Part shown: positions 15,275 to 25,251 of the stretch, one piece after another
Position numbering within the stretch: the first letter of the stretch is position 1
Layout: each line of letters starts with the position of its first letter
Assembly (NCBI GenBank): GCA_002390745.1
Contig: DGQK01000031.1
Span: 18,512-82,511, forward strand
Source: Bacteroidetes bacterium UBA4416
GTDB lineage: Bacteria; Bacteroidota; Bacteroidia; B-17B0; Aurantibacillaceae
Reading direction: 5' to 3'
Length of the DNA: 64,000 nt
Position numbers and translations under genes: made by a program
The notes under the pieces: model-generated
Seen by the model: only the letters and a program-made list of their open reading frames with translations
The model's database searches: none
What the model was told of the DNA's origin: nothing

Positions 15275-18200
15275 GTGGATTCGCTTAAATTCATACTGTT
15301 ACTCCTGCTCCTGAATTTAGGCTGCTATAGCCAAAGAGTGAAAACGCCCGGTCTCCATTCCGGTTCGCAGGTTCGCTTTACAGAAAACAAGCATCAGTGG
15401 GAGGCCAACATTGCCTACAGGGCGCAGCTCGATGGCGGGGCCTTATTCCTGGAGCAGAGCGGGAAGCTCACCTTCCATTTTTACGATAAAGACAGCTACC
15501 GTGCCCGGCACCTTGGAAGGATCACATCGCCCAACCTGAAATTCCATGCGTACTCGGTAGAATTTCCGGGAGCCTTGGCCAATCCGCAGATCCTTCCGGA
15601 AGAGGCCTTCCCAGACTACGATAATTATTATATCGGAAACGACCGGATATACTGGTCTTCCGGTGTCAGGCACTTTAGGCAGCTGAGCCTGAAAAACCTC
15701 TATCCCTTCATCGACGTGCTCTATACCGGGAAGAAACAATCCATCAAATACAATTTCATTGTGAAGCCGGGCGGCGATCCCGCAGAGATCAGGATGCGCT
15801 ACACAGGGGTGGATGACATCCGTATCAAAGACGGCAAATTGTACGTCAGCACCTCGGTGAAGGACATGATCGAGGAAAGGCCTTTTGTTTACCAGGTCGT
15901 GGGCGGCGACACCATCGAAATTCCCTCTAAGTTTGTGTTGAAAGACCACACGGTGAGCTTTAAGCTCATGAAGGCTTATGACCACACACTTCCGCTGATC
16001 ATTGACCCGCTGCTGGTATTTGCGGCACAAAGCGGGAGCACGGCCGATAATTTCGGGATGACGGCCACCTACGACGACCGCGGAAGCCTTTACTCCGGCG
16101 GAACCGTGTTCAATGTGGGCTATCCGACCACCATGGGCGCTTACGATATTTCTTTCAACAATGCCGTGGCGCCCGGAAGAACGGATGTGGTCATTACCAA
16201 ATACGATTCGGCGGGCACCTTTTTAAAATATTCTACGTACCTCGGTGGCAATAACGCAGAAACTGTTTCCAGCCTTATCGTGGACAAGAATGATAACCTC
16301 TGTTTGTACGGCGCCACCGGCTCTTCAAATTTCCCGACTACCACCGGCTGTTACGATGCTACTTTCAATGGTGGAAACTACTTAAGCTTTGTTGCCAACG
16401 GAACCACCTTCAACAACGGCACCGATATTTATGTGGCCAAATTCAACCCTACCGGTACGTCTTTACTGTCTTCCACCTACATTGGCGGTAGCGGCAACGA
16501 TGGGGTCAACCACGTCAACCACCTGACATTTATTCCGGCCTGGGGCGCCAGCGAGTATTACATCGATTCCCTGCAATACAACTACGGCGATCAATACAGG
16601 GGTGAGATCCAGACCGATACTTCCGGAAACATCTATGTGCTCAGCAGCAGCCGTTCCGCCGATTTCCCAACGCTTAACGCTATCGACAATACGCTCGGAG
16701 GGAAACAGGATGCCGTCCTTTTTAAATTCAATTCCAGCCTCAGCAATTTGTATTTCAGCACCTACATAGGAGGAAGCAACAACGATTGCGGAAATTCGCT
16801 GGCGCTCGACGATACGTTGAATATCTACATTACCGGCGGCACCTGTGGCCCCGATTTTCCGGTTACCACGGGAAGCCACCAGCAAATTTACGGAGGCGGA
16901 AAAGCAGATGGCTTTGTCTGCAAAATCAAAAAGAATGGCGTTTACCTGATGCACTCCAGTTATATCGGCACGGCGGATTACGACCAGAGTTATTTTGTTC
17001 AGCTCGACCAGCAGCAGGACGTGTACCTTTATGGCCAGTCCTTGGGAAATATGCCGGTAACACCGGGCGTGTATTCCAATGGCGGCAGCAAGCAGTTCAT
17101 CCAGAAATTCAATCCGCAGCTCAGTAATTTATTGGTAGCAACGGTGTTCGGAAACGGCACCAGTAACATCAGCATTGCCCCTTCGGCCTTTTCGGTGGAT
17201 TGTGCCGGCAATATCTACATTTCCGGCTGGGGCGGAAATATCCTCACAGGCAATGCCACCAATGGCATGGCGATCACAGGCAATGCCATACAGCCAACCA
17301 CCGATGGATTTAATTTTTACCTGATGGTGCTCGCACCAAACATGACCAACATTTTATTCGGCAGTTATTTCGGAGGGCCCATCAGCCAGGAACACTCCGA
17401 TGGCGGCACGAGCCGCTTCGATAAGTCCGGCATCATGTACCAGTCGGTATGTGCAGGTTGTGGAGGCCAGGATGATTTCCCGGTGACACCAGGCGCCTGG
17501 CCCAACACGCCCGGGAATCCCAACCATAGTACCAATTGCAATAACGGCGTGTTTAAGCTCGATTTTCAGCTGAATTCGGCTGTAGCAAGCATCGCTACCT
17601 CTACGCTTGGCGGCTGCGCACCGCTCACCGTTCAGTTTAATAACATCAGCACCGCAGGGCATGGGTTTACCTGGGACTTCGGAAACCATGATACGACCTC
17701 TCTGATCCTGAACCCGGTGCGGATCTTTACGGCAGCCGGTACCTACACCGCCAGTCTCTACGTCAAAAAATCCATCTGCAATAACTTTTATGATACCGCC
17801 CATGTTGTCATTACCGTGCAGCCCGTGCCTACAGCCAGCTTCACTGCGGTGATCGATACCTGCTCCAATAAGGTCAGCTTCATCAATCAAACCAATCCAC
17901 TGGCAACACCGGCCTATTGGTACATCAATGCTTCGCCGGTGGCCACTACAACCCATTACGCCCAGTCCTTCGTGAGCGCCGGCACCTACACCGCCACACT
18001 GATTACCAGGACAAGCTACGGCTGCGCAGACACTATGACGCAGGTGATTACCGTGCCCGTGGATTCCGTCAATATCAACGTTCCGCAAACGAAATGCGCG
18101 AAAGCCATTGTGCCCCTCCTGGCAGAAGGTGGCGATGCGTATAGCTGGCAGCCAACGGCCGGGCTTTCCAATCCCTCCATTGCCAATCCGCTTTGCACGG

Positions 18201-19309
18201 CCCAAACCACCACCATTTACACGGTCACGATCACACAGAACAGCCTGCTGAATAAAACCTGCATCAAAACACTGACTACTTCAGTCACCGTACATCCTGT
18301 GATCAACGCGGCCTTTACCTATACCATCGGCGCCTGCCGCAACGATGTGAAATTTACCGATGCCTCTGCCATCAGCCCGGTGAGCTGGTCCTGGGACTTT
18401 GGCAACGGGGCGGTTTCCGGCAGCCAGAACCCATCGTACCTGTACTCCCATCCCCAGCTCTACCAGGTATCCCTGATTGTGACCAATAGCGCGGGTTGCA
18501 AAGACACCATCGTGCAGCCGATCAACCTGGCAGGTTTCGATCCCGTGGCCGTTGATAGCTTTATCGCTAAATGCAAGCCCGACACCGTGCAGCTGAACGC
18601 ATCGGGCGGAAGCTATTACCATTGGTCGCCCCCTGACGGATTATCCTCAACAACGATCAAAAACCCGAAAGCCTTCCCGTCCGAAACAACAGTTTACACG
18701 GTTACCATCGGCAATATCGTAGGCGCAGATACCTGCAAATCCGTGCTTACAACAACGGTGAGCGTATACCCTTTTGCTTACAACACAGGCTCCATCACGG
18801 TGTCTTCTACGTCCGTCAATGTGGGCGAAACCACAACGCTAACGCTTAACGGATTTCCTTATACCGGTACGCTCAGCATCAGCCCCGATATTCCGGTGAA
18901 GAAACTAAACAACGAAACTTACGTGCTCACACCTGCCAAGACCGGCGAATATGAAATTACCTTCGTTACTCAGAATGGCTGCACCCAGCGCCTCAAAACC
19001 ATTTTCGTACAGATGATCACCGATGCCTGCAACGAAAGCACCGTCTATCTTCCAACGGGCTTTACTCCTAACGGCGATGGAACCAATGATATCCTTTACA
19101 TCCGCAGCAATTTTATTACGGAGGTGTACCTTACCATTTACGACCGCTGGGGCGAGAAACTCTTTGAAACCGATGATGTCAAAAAAGGCTGGGATGGGAT
19201 TTACAAAGGAAAAAAACTCGACCAGGGCGTGTATGGTTATTACATGACCTTTAAATGCAACAACGGGCAGGAATCATTTAAGAAAGGCAACATTACGCTG
19301 ATGCGATAA
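15275..19309 (+). CDS. Giant T9SS surface protein: DUF7948/SBBP propeller, PKD domains, type B sorting domain
   Basis: A 1344-residue secreted protein with signal peptide (FILLLLLLNLGCYS). Residues ~25-255 are the N-terminal domain that precedes SBBP propellers (FTENKHQWEANIAYRAQL, YNFIVKPGGDPAEIRM, PLIIDPLLVF). Residues ~260-760 contain repeated blades with YxSTYxGGxxxD and DxxGNIYxxG signatures. Residues ~780-1240 hold PKD-like domains (FTWDFGNHDTT, WSWDFGNGAVSG). The last ~90 residues are a strong type B signal (FTPNGDGTND, YDRWGEKLFETDD, WDGIYKG, GYYMTFKC). Start is GTG 15275. A PorP/SprF gene begins 1 nt after its stop, as with sprB-sprF in Flavobacterium johnsoniae, suggesting a cargo/partner pair. 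Confidence 0.9.
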   Translation: MDSLKFILLLLLLNLGCYSQRVKTPGLHSGSQVRFTENKHQWEANIAYRAQLDGGALFLEQSGKLTFHFYDKDSYRARHLGRITSPNLKFHAYSVEFPGALANPQILPEEAFPDYDNYYIGNDRIYWSSGVRHFRQLSLKNLYPFIDVLYTGKKQSIKYNFIVKPGGDPAEIRMRYTGVDDIRIKDGKLYVSTSVKDMIEERPFVYQVVGGDTIEIPSKFVLKDHTVSFKLMKAYDHTLPLIIDPLLVFAAQSGSTADNFGMTATYDDRGSLYSGGTVFNVGYPTTMGAYDISFNNAVAPGRTDVVITKYDSAGTFLKYSTYLGGNNAETVSSLIVDKNDNLCLYGATGSSNFPTTTGCYDATFNGGNYLSFVANGTTFNNGTDIYVAKFNPTGTSLLSSTYIGGSGNDGVNHVNHLTFIPAWGASEYYIDSLQYNYGDQYRGEIQTDTSGNIYVLSSSRSADFPTLNAIDNTLGGKQDAVLFKFNSSLSNLYFSTYIGGSNNDCGNSLALDDTLNIYITGGTCGPDFPVTTGSHQQIYGGGKADGFVCKIKKNGVYLMHSSYIGTADYDQSYFVQLDQQQDVYLYGQSLGNMPVTPGVYSNGGSKQFIQKFNPQLSNLLVATVFGNGTSNISIAPSAFSVDCAGNIYISGWGGNILTGNATNGMAITGNAIQPTTDGFNFYLMVLAPNMTNILFGSYFGGPISQEHSDGGTSRFDKSGIMYQSVCAGCGGQDDFPVTPGAWPNTPGNPNHSTNCNNGVFKLDFQLNSAVASIATSTLGGCAPLTVQFNNISTAGHGFTWDFGNHDTTSLILNPVRIFTAAGTYTASLYVKKSICNNFYDTAHVVITVQPVPTASFTAVIDTCSNKVSFINQTNPLATPAYWYINASPVATTTHYAQSFVSAGTYTATLITRTSYGCADTMTQVITVPVDSVNINVPQTKCAKAIVPLLAEGGDAYSWQPTAGLSNPSIANPLCTAQTTTIYTVTITQNSLLNKTCIKTLTTSVTVHPVINAAFTYTIGACRNDVKFTDASAISPVSWSWDFGNGAVSGSQNPSYLYSHPQLYQVSLIVTNSAGCKDTIVQPINLAGFDPVAVDSFIAKCKPDTVQLNASGGSYYHWSPPDGLSSTTIKNPKAFPSETTVYTVTIGNIVGADTCKSVLTTTVSVYPFAYNTGSITVSSTSVNVGETTTLTLNGFPYTGTLSISPDIPVKKLNNETYVLTPAKTGEYEITFVTQNGCTQRLKTIFVQMITDACNESTVYLPTGFTPNGDGTNDILYIRSNFITEVYLTIYDRWGEKLFETDDVKKGWDGIYKGKKLDQGVYGYYMTFKCNNGQESFKKGNITLMR

Positions 19310-19310
19310 C

Positions 19311-20348
19311 ATGAAAAACAGGACAACATATACTTGTTTTTTTAGAAGCATGCTTCTCGCATTCTCTATACTCACGACTCACTACTCTTTTGCCCAGGAT
19401 ATCCATTTCTCCAACTGGCAGATGTCGCCCCTGAACCTCAACCCGGCTCAAACAGGCATGTTTGAAGGCGACGGGCGCCTGATCTTCAACTACCGCACCC
19501 AATGGCGCAGTGTGCAGGTGCCTTACACTACCTTTAGTTTCGGTGGGGATTTCAATCTCAATAAGCCGCTCATCAAAGGTACAAAGGAAGCCCTTGGCCT
19601 GATCTTCAACCACGATGCGGCCGGCGATGGGAAATATACTGTGACAGATTTTAAAGTGCCTTTCAACCATAAATTTTCCTTCCGGAAGGATTCGGGGCTC
19701 ACCATTGCCTTCGGGGTGCTGGCCGGCGTAAGCAATGTAAAGATCGATCCCAACCGCTTGTCCTACGACCGGCAATGGGACGGGGATGCCTACAACGGCG
19801 GCTTGCAGAACGGAGAGAACTTTCAGCTGTTGAGTAAAGTGTATGCCGATGTAGCGCTCGGTACAGTGATCCAAAAACAGATCAACCGGAAATGGCTGCT
19901 AAGTGTGGGCTACGGCATCAGCCATATCAACCAGCCCAATATCTCTTTCTACAATACCAAAGGCGTCGTGCTCAGGCCAAGGCACAACGAATCCCTGCAG
20001 CTGAAGTACAGTTTCTCCAACATCTCGTCCGTAATGCTGGAATACTACGGAAACCAGCAGCAGAAATTCCGGGAGAACCTCGCAGGACTGACCTATTACC
20101 ACACCATAGAGCCCAAAACAGGAACCATCCTCAACATCGGTTTCTTCAACCGTTTCGGTGATGCCATGGTGACCACGCTCGGGCTGCAGCACAACAACAT
20201 GCGCTTGCAGGGGTCTTACGATTATAATTACTCGGCATTTAAAAGAGCCACCAACGGCAAAGGCGCGTTTGAAATATCTTTCATTTACATCTACGCCAAA
20301 CCGAAAGTATTTGTTCCAAAAACCCGGGTATGCCCTGTTTATATGTAG
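19311..20348 (+). CDS. PorP/SprF family T9SS membrane protein, copy 1
   Basis: A 345-residue outer-membrane beta-barrel of the PorP/SprF family, which attaches or helps export specific T9SS type B cargo. Signal peptide at ~1-28 (ILTTHYSFAQ), then QDIHFSNWQMSPLNLNPAQT, the family opening, then FNYRTQWRSVQVPYTTFSFG. The end is VPKTRVCPVYM, nearly identical to the second copy (VPKTRVCPIYM). It starts 1 nt after the giant surface-protein gene and so is surely in one transcript with it. Confidence 0.93.
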   Translation: MKNRTTYTCFFRSMLLAFSILTTHYSFAQDIHFSNWQMSPLNLNPAQTGMFEGDGRLIFNYRTQWRSVQVPYTTFSFGGDFNLNKPLIKGTKEALGLIFNHDAAGDGKYTVTDFKVPFNHKFSFRKDSGLTIAFGVLAGVSNVKIDPNRLSYDRQWDGDAYNGGLQNGENFQLLSKVYADVALGTVIQKQINRKWLLSVGYGISHINQPNISFYNTKGVVLRPRHNESLQLKYSFSNISSVMLEYYGNQQQKFRENLAGLTYYHTIEPKTGTILNIGFFNRFGDAMVTTLGLQHNNMRLQGSYDYNYSAFKRATNGKGAFEISFIYIYAKPKVFVPKTRVCPVYM

Positions 20349-20364
20349 AAATTTTCATGGTGGT

Positions 20365-20407
20365 TTCGAGAGCCTCAACCACCATTCCGTTGACTGAGGC
20401 TCTCGAA
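20365..20407 (+). repeat. Hairpin repeat family H1, copy 1
   Basis: A perfect 13-bp inverted repeat, TTCGAGAGCCTCA and TGAGGCTCTCGAA, with a 17-nt loop. The same stem with an equally long loop occurs in opposite orientation at 34530-34572; loops match at 12 of 17 bases. It lies 17 bp after a PorP/SprF gene. No T-run, so termination is not obvious. Confidence 0.85.
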
Positions 20408-20520
20408 GTCAACGGGGCATATCTTAATAAGACTGCTTCCTGCGATAGAAGAAACCAGTGATGATAAACCGTATGGCCTCTAATACAGTTAATATAATTT
20501 AATTACCTATATTTAATTTC

Positions 20521-22248
20521 ATGCAAAAGCATTTCCACAGCATCGTATTATTTTTCCTTTCCTGCCTGATCTGTCAGCAGGCATACGGAACGCATATCGT
20601 TGGTGGCGAGTTGAATTACAAATACCTTGGTGCGAATAACTACGAGATCAGGCTCACCGTTTACCGCGATTGTTATGTAGGCGTGCCTCCCTTCGATAAC
20701 CCCGCTTTTGTAGGTATTTTCGATTCCAACAACAATTTACTGCAAACCCTGCAAATGCCTTTCCGCGGCCTAGATACACTTCCTCCCGCCATCAACGATC
20801 CCTGTATGATTCCACCTTTGGATTTTTGCTATGAGGTCACCACTTACATCGATACCGTGAACCTGCCGCCACGCGCCGGAGGCTACCAGATCTCTTACCA
20901 GCGCTGTTGCCGGAACCAGAACATTTTAAACATTGTGAATCCCGAATGTGTAGGCGCCACCTATTATGCCACCATTCCCGGCCCAGAAGTGGTTGCGGTG
21001 AACAGCAACCCGGTTTTCAAATTGTGGCCGCCGCCTTTTATCTGTGTCAACAAACCCTGGGTCTTCGATCAGTCTGCCATTGATCTGGATGGCGACTCTC
21101 TGGTGTATGAGCTGTTTATGCCTTACGATGGCCTCACAGCCAGCTGTCCCGTAGTTACCAATCCCACCCCTTCGCCTGCCGGGTCTACCTGCCCCAACTC
21201 TATTTCTTCATGTCCGCCGGTACCGGTAAGCCCGCCTTTTCCATCTATTGTATGGAAGAGCCCTTATACCACAACTAACATGCTGGGCGGAGTGCCGATG
21301 CAGATCAACTCTTCTACAGGACAGGTAACGGCTACACCAAACCTGCAGGGCTATTTTGTGATAGGCATCAAGGTTAAAGAATACCGCCATGGTGTTTTTC
21401 TGAGTGAAACCAAGCGCGACTTCCAGCTCATCGTGAAAGCCTGCCCGCAGGTAGTAGTGGCAGCAGCGCAGGTGCCACAGGCCATTTGCGAAACAACCAC
21501 GGTTTCTTTTACCAACAACAGCACCGGGAGCTCGGGCCTGAGCTTCAACTGGTATTTCGGTGATCCAACCACCCTGGCCGACACGTCGCATGCCACGAGT
21601 CCAAGCTACAGCTATCCCGGAACAGGCAGCTATTCGGTAACCATGGTGGCTTATGTGAGCTCCAAACCGGCCTGCAATGACACTGTCAATACCGTAGTAT
21701 CCATCAGCGAATCCTTTAAAGCATCCTTTAGCTTCACCGCTATTCCCTGTTCGGAGAACCTGGTGGCTTTTACAGCCCTCGCCGAAAACCCGCCGGGAAC
21801 AAGCACAGACTGGAAATGGAGCTTCGGAGACGGTATGACATCCACGTTACAGAACCCGAATCATCATTACACGGCCTCCGGAAATTTTCCGATCACCCTG
21901 GTGGCTTCTATCCCTAACTCCATCAACTGTTCCGATACCCTTTCCGCACAAACCATTAATGTGGTGACCAACCCGGAAATTTATGTTCCCAATACGTTTA
22001 CGCCCAACAACGATGGCTACAATGACCTGTTCAAAGTGCGCGGCCCTGATTTTGCGGTGTTCTATTTCGCCGTCTATAACCGTTGGGGGCAGCTGCTGTT
22101 CGAAACCACCGACGCTACGCAGGGCTGGGACGGAACCTTTAAAGGCAAAGCCTCCGACCCGGGAGTTTTCGGCTATTACATCAAGGCTAAGTGTAGCGAA
22201 GGAAGCGAAGAGATCTTCAAAAAAGGAAATGTAACTCTGATACGTTGA
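20521..22248 (+). CDS. PKD-domain T9SS surface protein with type B sorting domain
   Basis: A 575-residue secreted protein. Signal peptide ~1-23 (FFLSCLICQQAYG), then mature THIVGGELNY. Residues ~25-300 share the N-terminal domain of the truncated gene at 1-571, including YQRCCRN and DLDGDSLVYEL. Two PKD domains follow (FNWYFGDPTT ~340-395, WKWSFGDGMTS ~425-475). The C-terminal ~90 residues are a textbook T9SS type B signal: FTPNNDGYND, YNRWGQLLFETTD, WDGTFKG, GYYIKAKC. Its stop overlaps the start of the second PorP/SprF gene by 1 nt, so it is likely the cargo of that partner. The DUF-like N-terminal part has no known ligand. Confidence 0.9.
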   Translation: MQKHFHSIVLFFLSCLICQQAYGTHIVGGELNYKYLGANNYEIRLTVYRDCYVGVPPFDNPAFVGIFDSNNNLLQTLQMPFRGLDTLPPAINDPCMIPPLDFCYEVTTYIDTVNLPPRAGGYQISYQRCCRNQNILNIVNPECVGATYYATIPGPEVVAVNSNPVFKLWPPPFICVNKPWVFDQSAIDLDGDSLVYELFMPYDGLTASCPVVTNPTPSPAGSTCPNSISSCPPVPVSPPFPSIVWKSPYTTTNMLGGVPMQINSSTGQVTATPNLQGYFVIGIKVKEYRHGVFLSETKRDFQLIVKACPQVVVAAAQVPQAICETTTVSFTNNSTGSSGLSFNWYFGDPTTLADTSHATSPSYSYPGTGSYSVTMVAYVSSKPACNDTVNTVVSISESFKASFSFTAIPCSENLVAFTALAENPPGTSTDWKWSFGDGMTSTLQNPNHHYTASGNFPITLVASIPNSINCSDTLSAQTINVVTNPEIYVPNTFTPNNDGYNDLFKVRGPDFAVFYFAVYNRWGQLLFETTDATQGWDGTFKGKASDPGVFGYYIKAKCSEGSEEIFKKGNVTLIR

Positions 22249-23282
22249 TGAAGGAAATACGGAGGCATACTTATTTTCTGAAAGCATTGCTTGTTGCTTG
22301 CTTCCTGCTGCATTCTCCTTTGTTTTCCCAGGACATTCACTTTTCGCAGTACAATGGCTCCCTGCTTAATGCCAATCCCGCGTTCGCAGGCTTTTTCGAC
22401 GGCGATTACCGATTCGGTGGCATTTATCGCAGCCAATGGCAATCGGTTCCGGTGTCGTACTCAACCTTTTCAGCTTTTGGTGATACAAAGCTTAGATTGA
22501 AAAAAAACAAAAGCGATGCCATTGGTGTAGGCATTCTCTTCAACAATGATAAGGCAGGTTATGCCAATTACACGATCAACCAGCTCTACCTTTCCGGCTC
22601 GTACATGCATAAGCTCAATGCCGACTCTACGTTATTATGGAGCACAGGCATTACGGCAGGCTATTCCAACCTGGCTTTCAATTATAACAAAATGACCTTC
22701 GATAGCCAATATGACGGAACCCGCTACAGCTCGTCCCTGGCAACCGGGGAGAACTTCGCGGCAACGTCTACCAGCTACATGGATGTATGCGCCGGCACTG
22801 TGCTTAAATATGACATCAGGCAAAGGGCTTATATCCAGTACGGGTTCACCTATAGCCACATCAATACACCCCGCATTACCTACCAGAACAATGCATCCGT
22901 GAAGCTCGATCCAAAGGTGTATAACTACCTGTCTTTCCAGTATCCTGTAGCGCCTGCGGTAGACGTCATGATAGAGCTGCTTCACCAGAACCAGGGCAAA
23001 TACAACGAGGTGATTCCATTTGCGATGTTAAAACTTCACCTGGATGAAAAGACACAGCAGCAGGTGGGGCTCGGCTTCAACTACAGGGCTAAAGATGCTG
23101 TGGTGGCACGCTTGTTTTACCAGTTCAGAACCCTCAATGCCGGGCTTGCCTACGATGTGAACACCAGCAAATTTATGGCCGCTACCAATAAGCAGGGCGC
23201 CTTCGAAATTTACTTTACCTACATCATCCGGAAGATCGTTCCGTTTGTCCCTAAAACAAGGGTTTGTCCAATCTATATGTAA
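22248..23282 (+). CDS. PorP/SprF family T9SS membrane protein, copy 2
   Basis: A 344-residue paralogue of the protein at 19311 with the same layout. The signal peptide (LLVACFLLHSPLFSQ) leads into QDIHFSQYNGSLLNANPAFAG, then YRSQWQSVPVSYSTFSAFG, a beta-barrel body, and VPKTRVCPIYM at the end. ATG at 22248 overlaps the stop of the upstream surface-protein gene by one base (TGATG). An upstream TTG at 22245 is possible but less likely. Divergence from copy 1 suggests that each barrel serves its own cargo. Confidence 0.92.
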   Translation: MKEIRRHTYFLKALLVACFLLHSPLFSQDIHFSQYNGSLLNANPAFAGFFDGDYRFGGIYRSQWQSVPVSYSTFSAFGDTKLRLKKNKSDAIGVGILFNNDKAGYANYTINQLYLSGSYMHKLNADSTLLWSTGITAGYSNLAFNYNKMTFDSQYDGTRYSSSLATGENFAATSTSYMDVCAGTVLKYDIRQRAYIQYGFTYSHINTPRITYQNNASVKLDPKVYNYLSFQYPVAPAVDVMIELLHQNQGKYNEVIPFAMLKLHLDEKTQQQVGLGFNYRAKDAVVARLFYQFRTLNAGLAYDVNTSKFMAATNKQGAFEIYFTYIIRKIVPFVPKTRVCPIYM

Positions 23283-23289
23283 ATGTGTT

Positions 23290-25251
23290 ATGCTTAAACA
23301 GAAGCTCTCTATAATCATATTGCTGTGTTGCCTTTGTGCGGGGACAGCCGGTGCACAAAGCATCAAAAAACTCCTGAAACAGGGTGAGGATGCTATGAAG
23401 ATCAGGGATTACTCATCGGCAGCACAGATCTATAACCAGGTTATTCTGCTCGACTCTTCGCGCATCGAGTACCAGGTCTTATTTGCCGATGCCTCACGCC
23501 TCAACTATGATGAAGAAACGGCGCTGCACTGGTACCAGAAGATCTATAAAAAAGACAATGGCAAGGTATACAAGGAAGTTCCCTTCTACATGGCTACTCA
23601 CCTGAAAACCGCAGGCCGTTACAAGGAAGCCAAAAAGCTCTTCGATAAATATTATAAAAAGCAACGCAACAGTAAAGATGCGGCAAAGAAGAAGCTCGCT
23701 GCCAAAGCCAAACAGGAATACGAATCCTGCGACATTGCACAAATTCTCATCAAAAATCCGGTTGCTGTAAAAGTGTATCACCTCGACAGCATGGTGAACA
23801 GCAGGGTGAGCGAGTATGCGCCTTTCGAATACGACAGCATCCTGTATTTTTCCTCGCTTCGCGATCAGTCGGAAAAAGATAAAAATGCAATCGGTTATAA
23901 TAAATTGTACACAGCTCATAAATCACCGCTAAAGCCCAACCGCTGGCAAAAAGCAAAAGAGCTCGACAGCCTTTTCAACAAGCACGGCATTCATAATGCA
24001 AACACAGCCTTCAACAGCGATTTTACAAAGCTCCTGGTGTCGCGTTGCGGGGCTGTCAATGCAAGCCAGTATACCTGCGAGATCTACGGCTCCGACTTTG
24101 TGGAAGGGCACTGGACGGAATTAAAAAAGCTGCCTTCGCCCATCAATGTGCCGGGAAGCAACACCACACAGCCCTGCCTGAGCGAGCTAAACGGCAAGCC
24201 GGTACTGTTCTTTTCCAGCAACCGCAGTCCCGGAGAAGGGGGCATGGACATCTGGTATGCTTACATGAATGCGGATGGGAGCTTTGAAACACCGGTAAAT
24301 GCAGGCAATAAGATCAATACCGTGGAAGATGATATCACGCCCTGGTTTGTGAAGGAAAACAACATGCTGTATTTTAGTAGTACCTGGCACAAGGGCCTCG
24401 GCAACTTCGATATTTTTCAGTCGGTCTATAAAGACAATGCCTTTGCAGAGCCTCAGAATGCGGGTTACCCGATCAACAGCAGCAACAACGATATTTACTA
24501 CAGCGTCAGCTCCAAAAAAGACCGCGCTTATATTTCTTCCAATCGCATCGGCTCCTATTTCGAGGACAAACCCAATTGCTGCAACGACATCTATACCTTT
24601 ACTATCACACCGCTTACAGAGCCTGTAAAACCAGTGGATACAACAGAGCTGATCATTAACCAGATGAAAGTACTGGTGCCTCTGACCTTGTATTTTCATA
24701 ACGACGAGCCCGATCCGAAAACAAAAGCGATCATTACCAAAAAGAACTACAAAAAAACGTATGAGGACTACATCGCCTTAAAGCCGCGCTACCTTGCCGA
24801 ATACCCGAAAGGGCTTGAGGGCGATGGCAGGGATTATGCGCTGAACCGCGTGGAAAATTTCTTTGAGGACAGCGTGGATGCCGGCATGCAGGACCTCGAG
24901 CGCTTTGCGGTTCTCCTCGGCCAGGTGCTGGAGCGTGGCGAAAAAGTGAAGATCACCATGAAAGGCTATTGCAGCCCGCTTGCCAGTACTGATTATAATG
25001 TGAACCTGGCCAAGCGCCGCATCAGCAGCCTGCGGAACTATTTTATGGAATATGAGAACGGAAAATTTGTTAAATACGTCGATAATCCCAACGAAAAAGA
25101 AGGAAGGATCGAGTTCTTTAACGAAGACATCGGCGAACTTCCCGTAAGTACTGTCAGCGACGACGTCAAAGATGTGAGGAACTCTGTCTACAGCCCTTAT
25201 GCCGCAGCGGAAAGAAAGATCCAGATCATCGCCATCAGTTACCTGAAATAG
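23290..25251 (+). CDS. TPR/PD40/OmpA-domain protein linked to T9SS cargo genes
   Basis: A 653-residue envelope protein. Signal peptide ~1-23 (IIILLCCLCAGTAGAQ). TPR-like helices at ~25-120 (KLLKQGEDAMKIRDYSSAAQ, AGRYKEAKKLF). PD40-like propeller strands ~150-440 (EYAPFEYDSILYFSS, GKPVLFFSSNRSPGEGGMDI, NNMLYFSS, DRAYISSNR). The C-terminal OmpA-like domain (~470-653) has ITMKGYCSPLASTDYNVNLAKRR, the peptidoglycan-binding region. This TPR-PD40-OmpA build resembles PorE-type proteins that tie T9SS to peptidoglycan. ATG 23290 is preferred over an in-frame start at 23245 that would overlap the previous gene. It is the last of five co-directional genes. Confidence 0.88.
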   Translation: MLKQKLSIIILLCCLCAGTAGAQSIKKLLKQGEDAMKIRDYSSAAQIYNQVILLDSSRIEYQVLFADASRLNYDEETALHWYQKIYKKDNGKVYKEVPFYMATHLKTAGRYKEAKKLFDKYYKKQRNSKDAAKKKLAAKAKQEYESCDIAQILIKNPVAVKVYHLDSMVNSRVSEYAPFEYDSILYFSSLRDQSEKDKNAIGYNKLYTAHKSPLKPNRWQKAKELDSLFNKHGIHNANTAFNSDFTKLLVSRCGAVNASQYTCEIYGSDFVEGHWTELKKLPSPINVPGSNTTQPCLSELNGKPVLFFSSNRSPGEGGMDIWYAYMNADGSFETPVNAGNKINTVEDDITPWFVKENNMLYFSSTWHKGLGNFDIFQSVYKDNAFAEPQNAGYPINSSNNDIYYSVSSKKDRAYISSNRIGSYFEDKPNCCNDIYTFTITPLTEPVKPVDTTELIINQMKVLVPLTLYFHNDEPDPKTKAIITKKNYKKTYEDYIALKPRYLAEYPKGLEGDGRDYALNRVENFFEDSVDAGMQDLERFAVLLGQVLERGEKVKITMKGYCSPLASTDYNVNLAKRRISSLRNYFMEYENGKFVKYVDNPNEKEGRIEFFNEDIGELPVSTVSDDVKDVRNSVYSPYAAAERKIQIIAISYLK

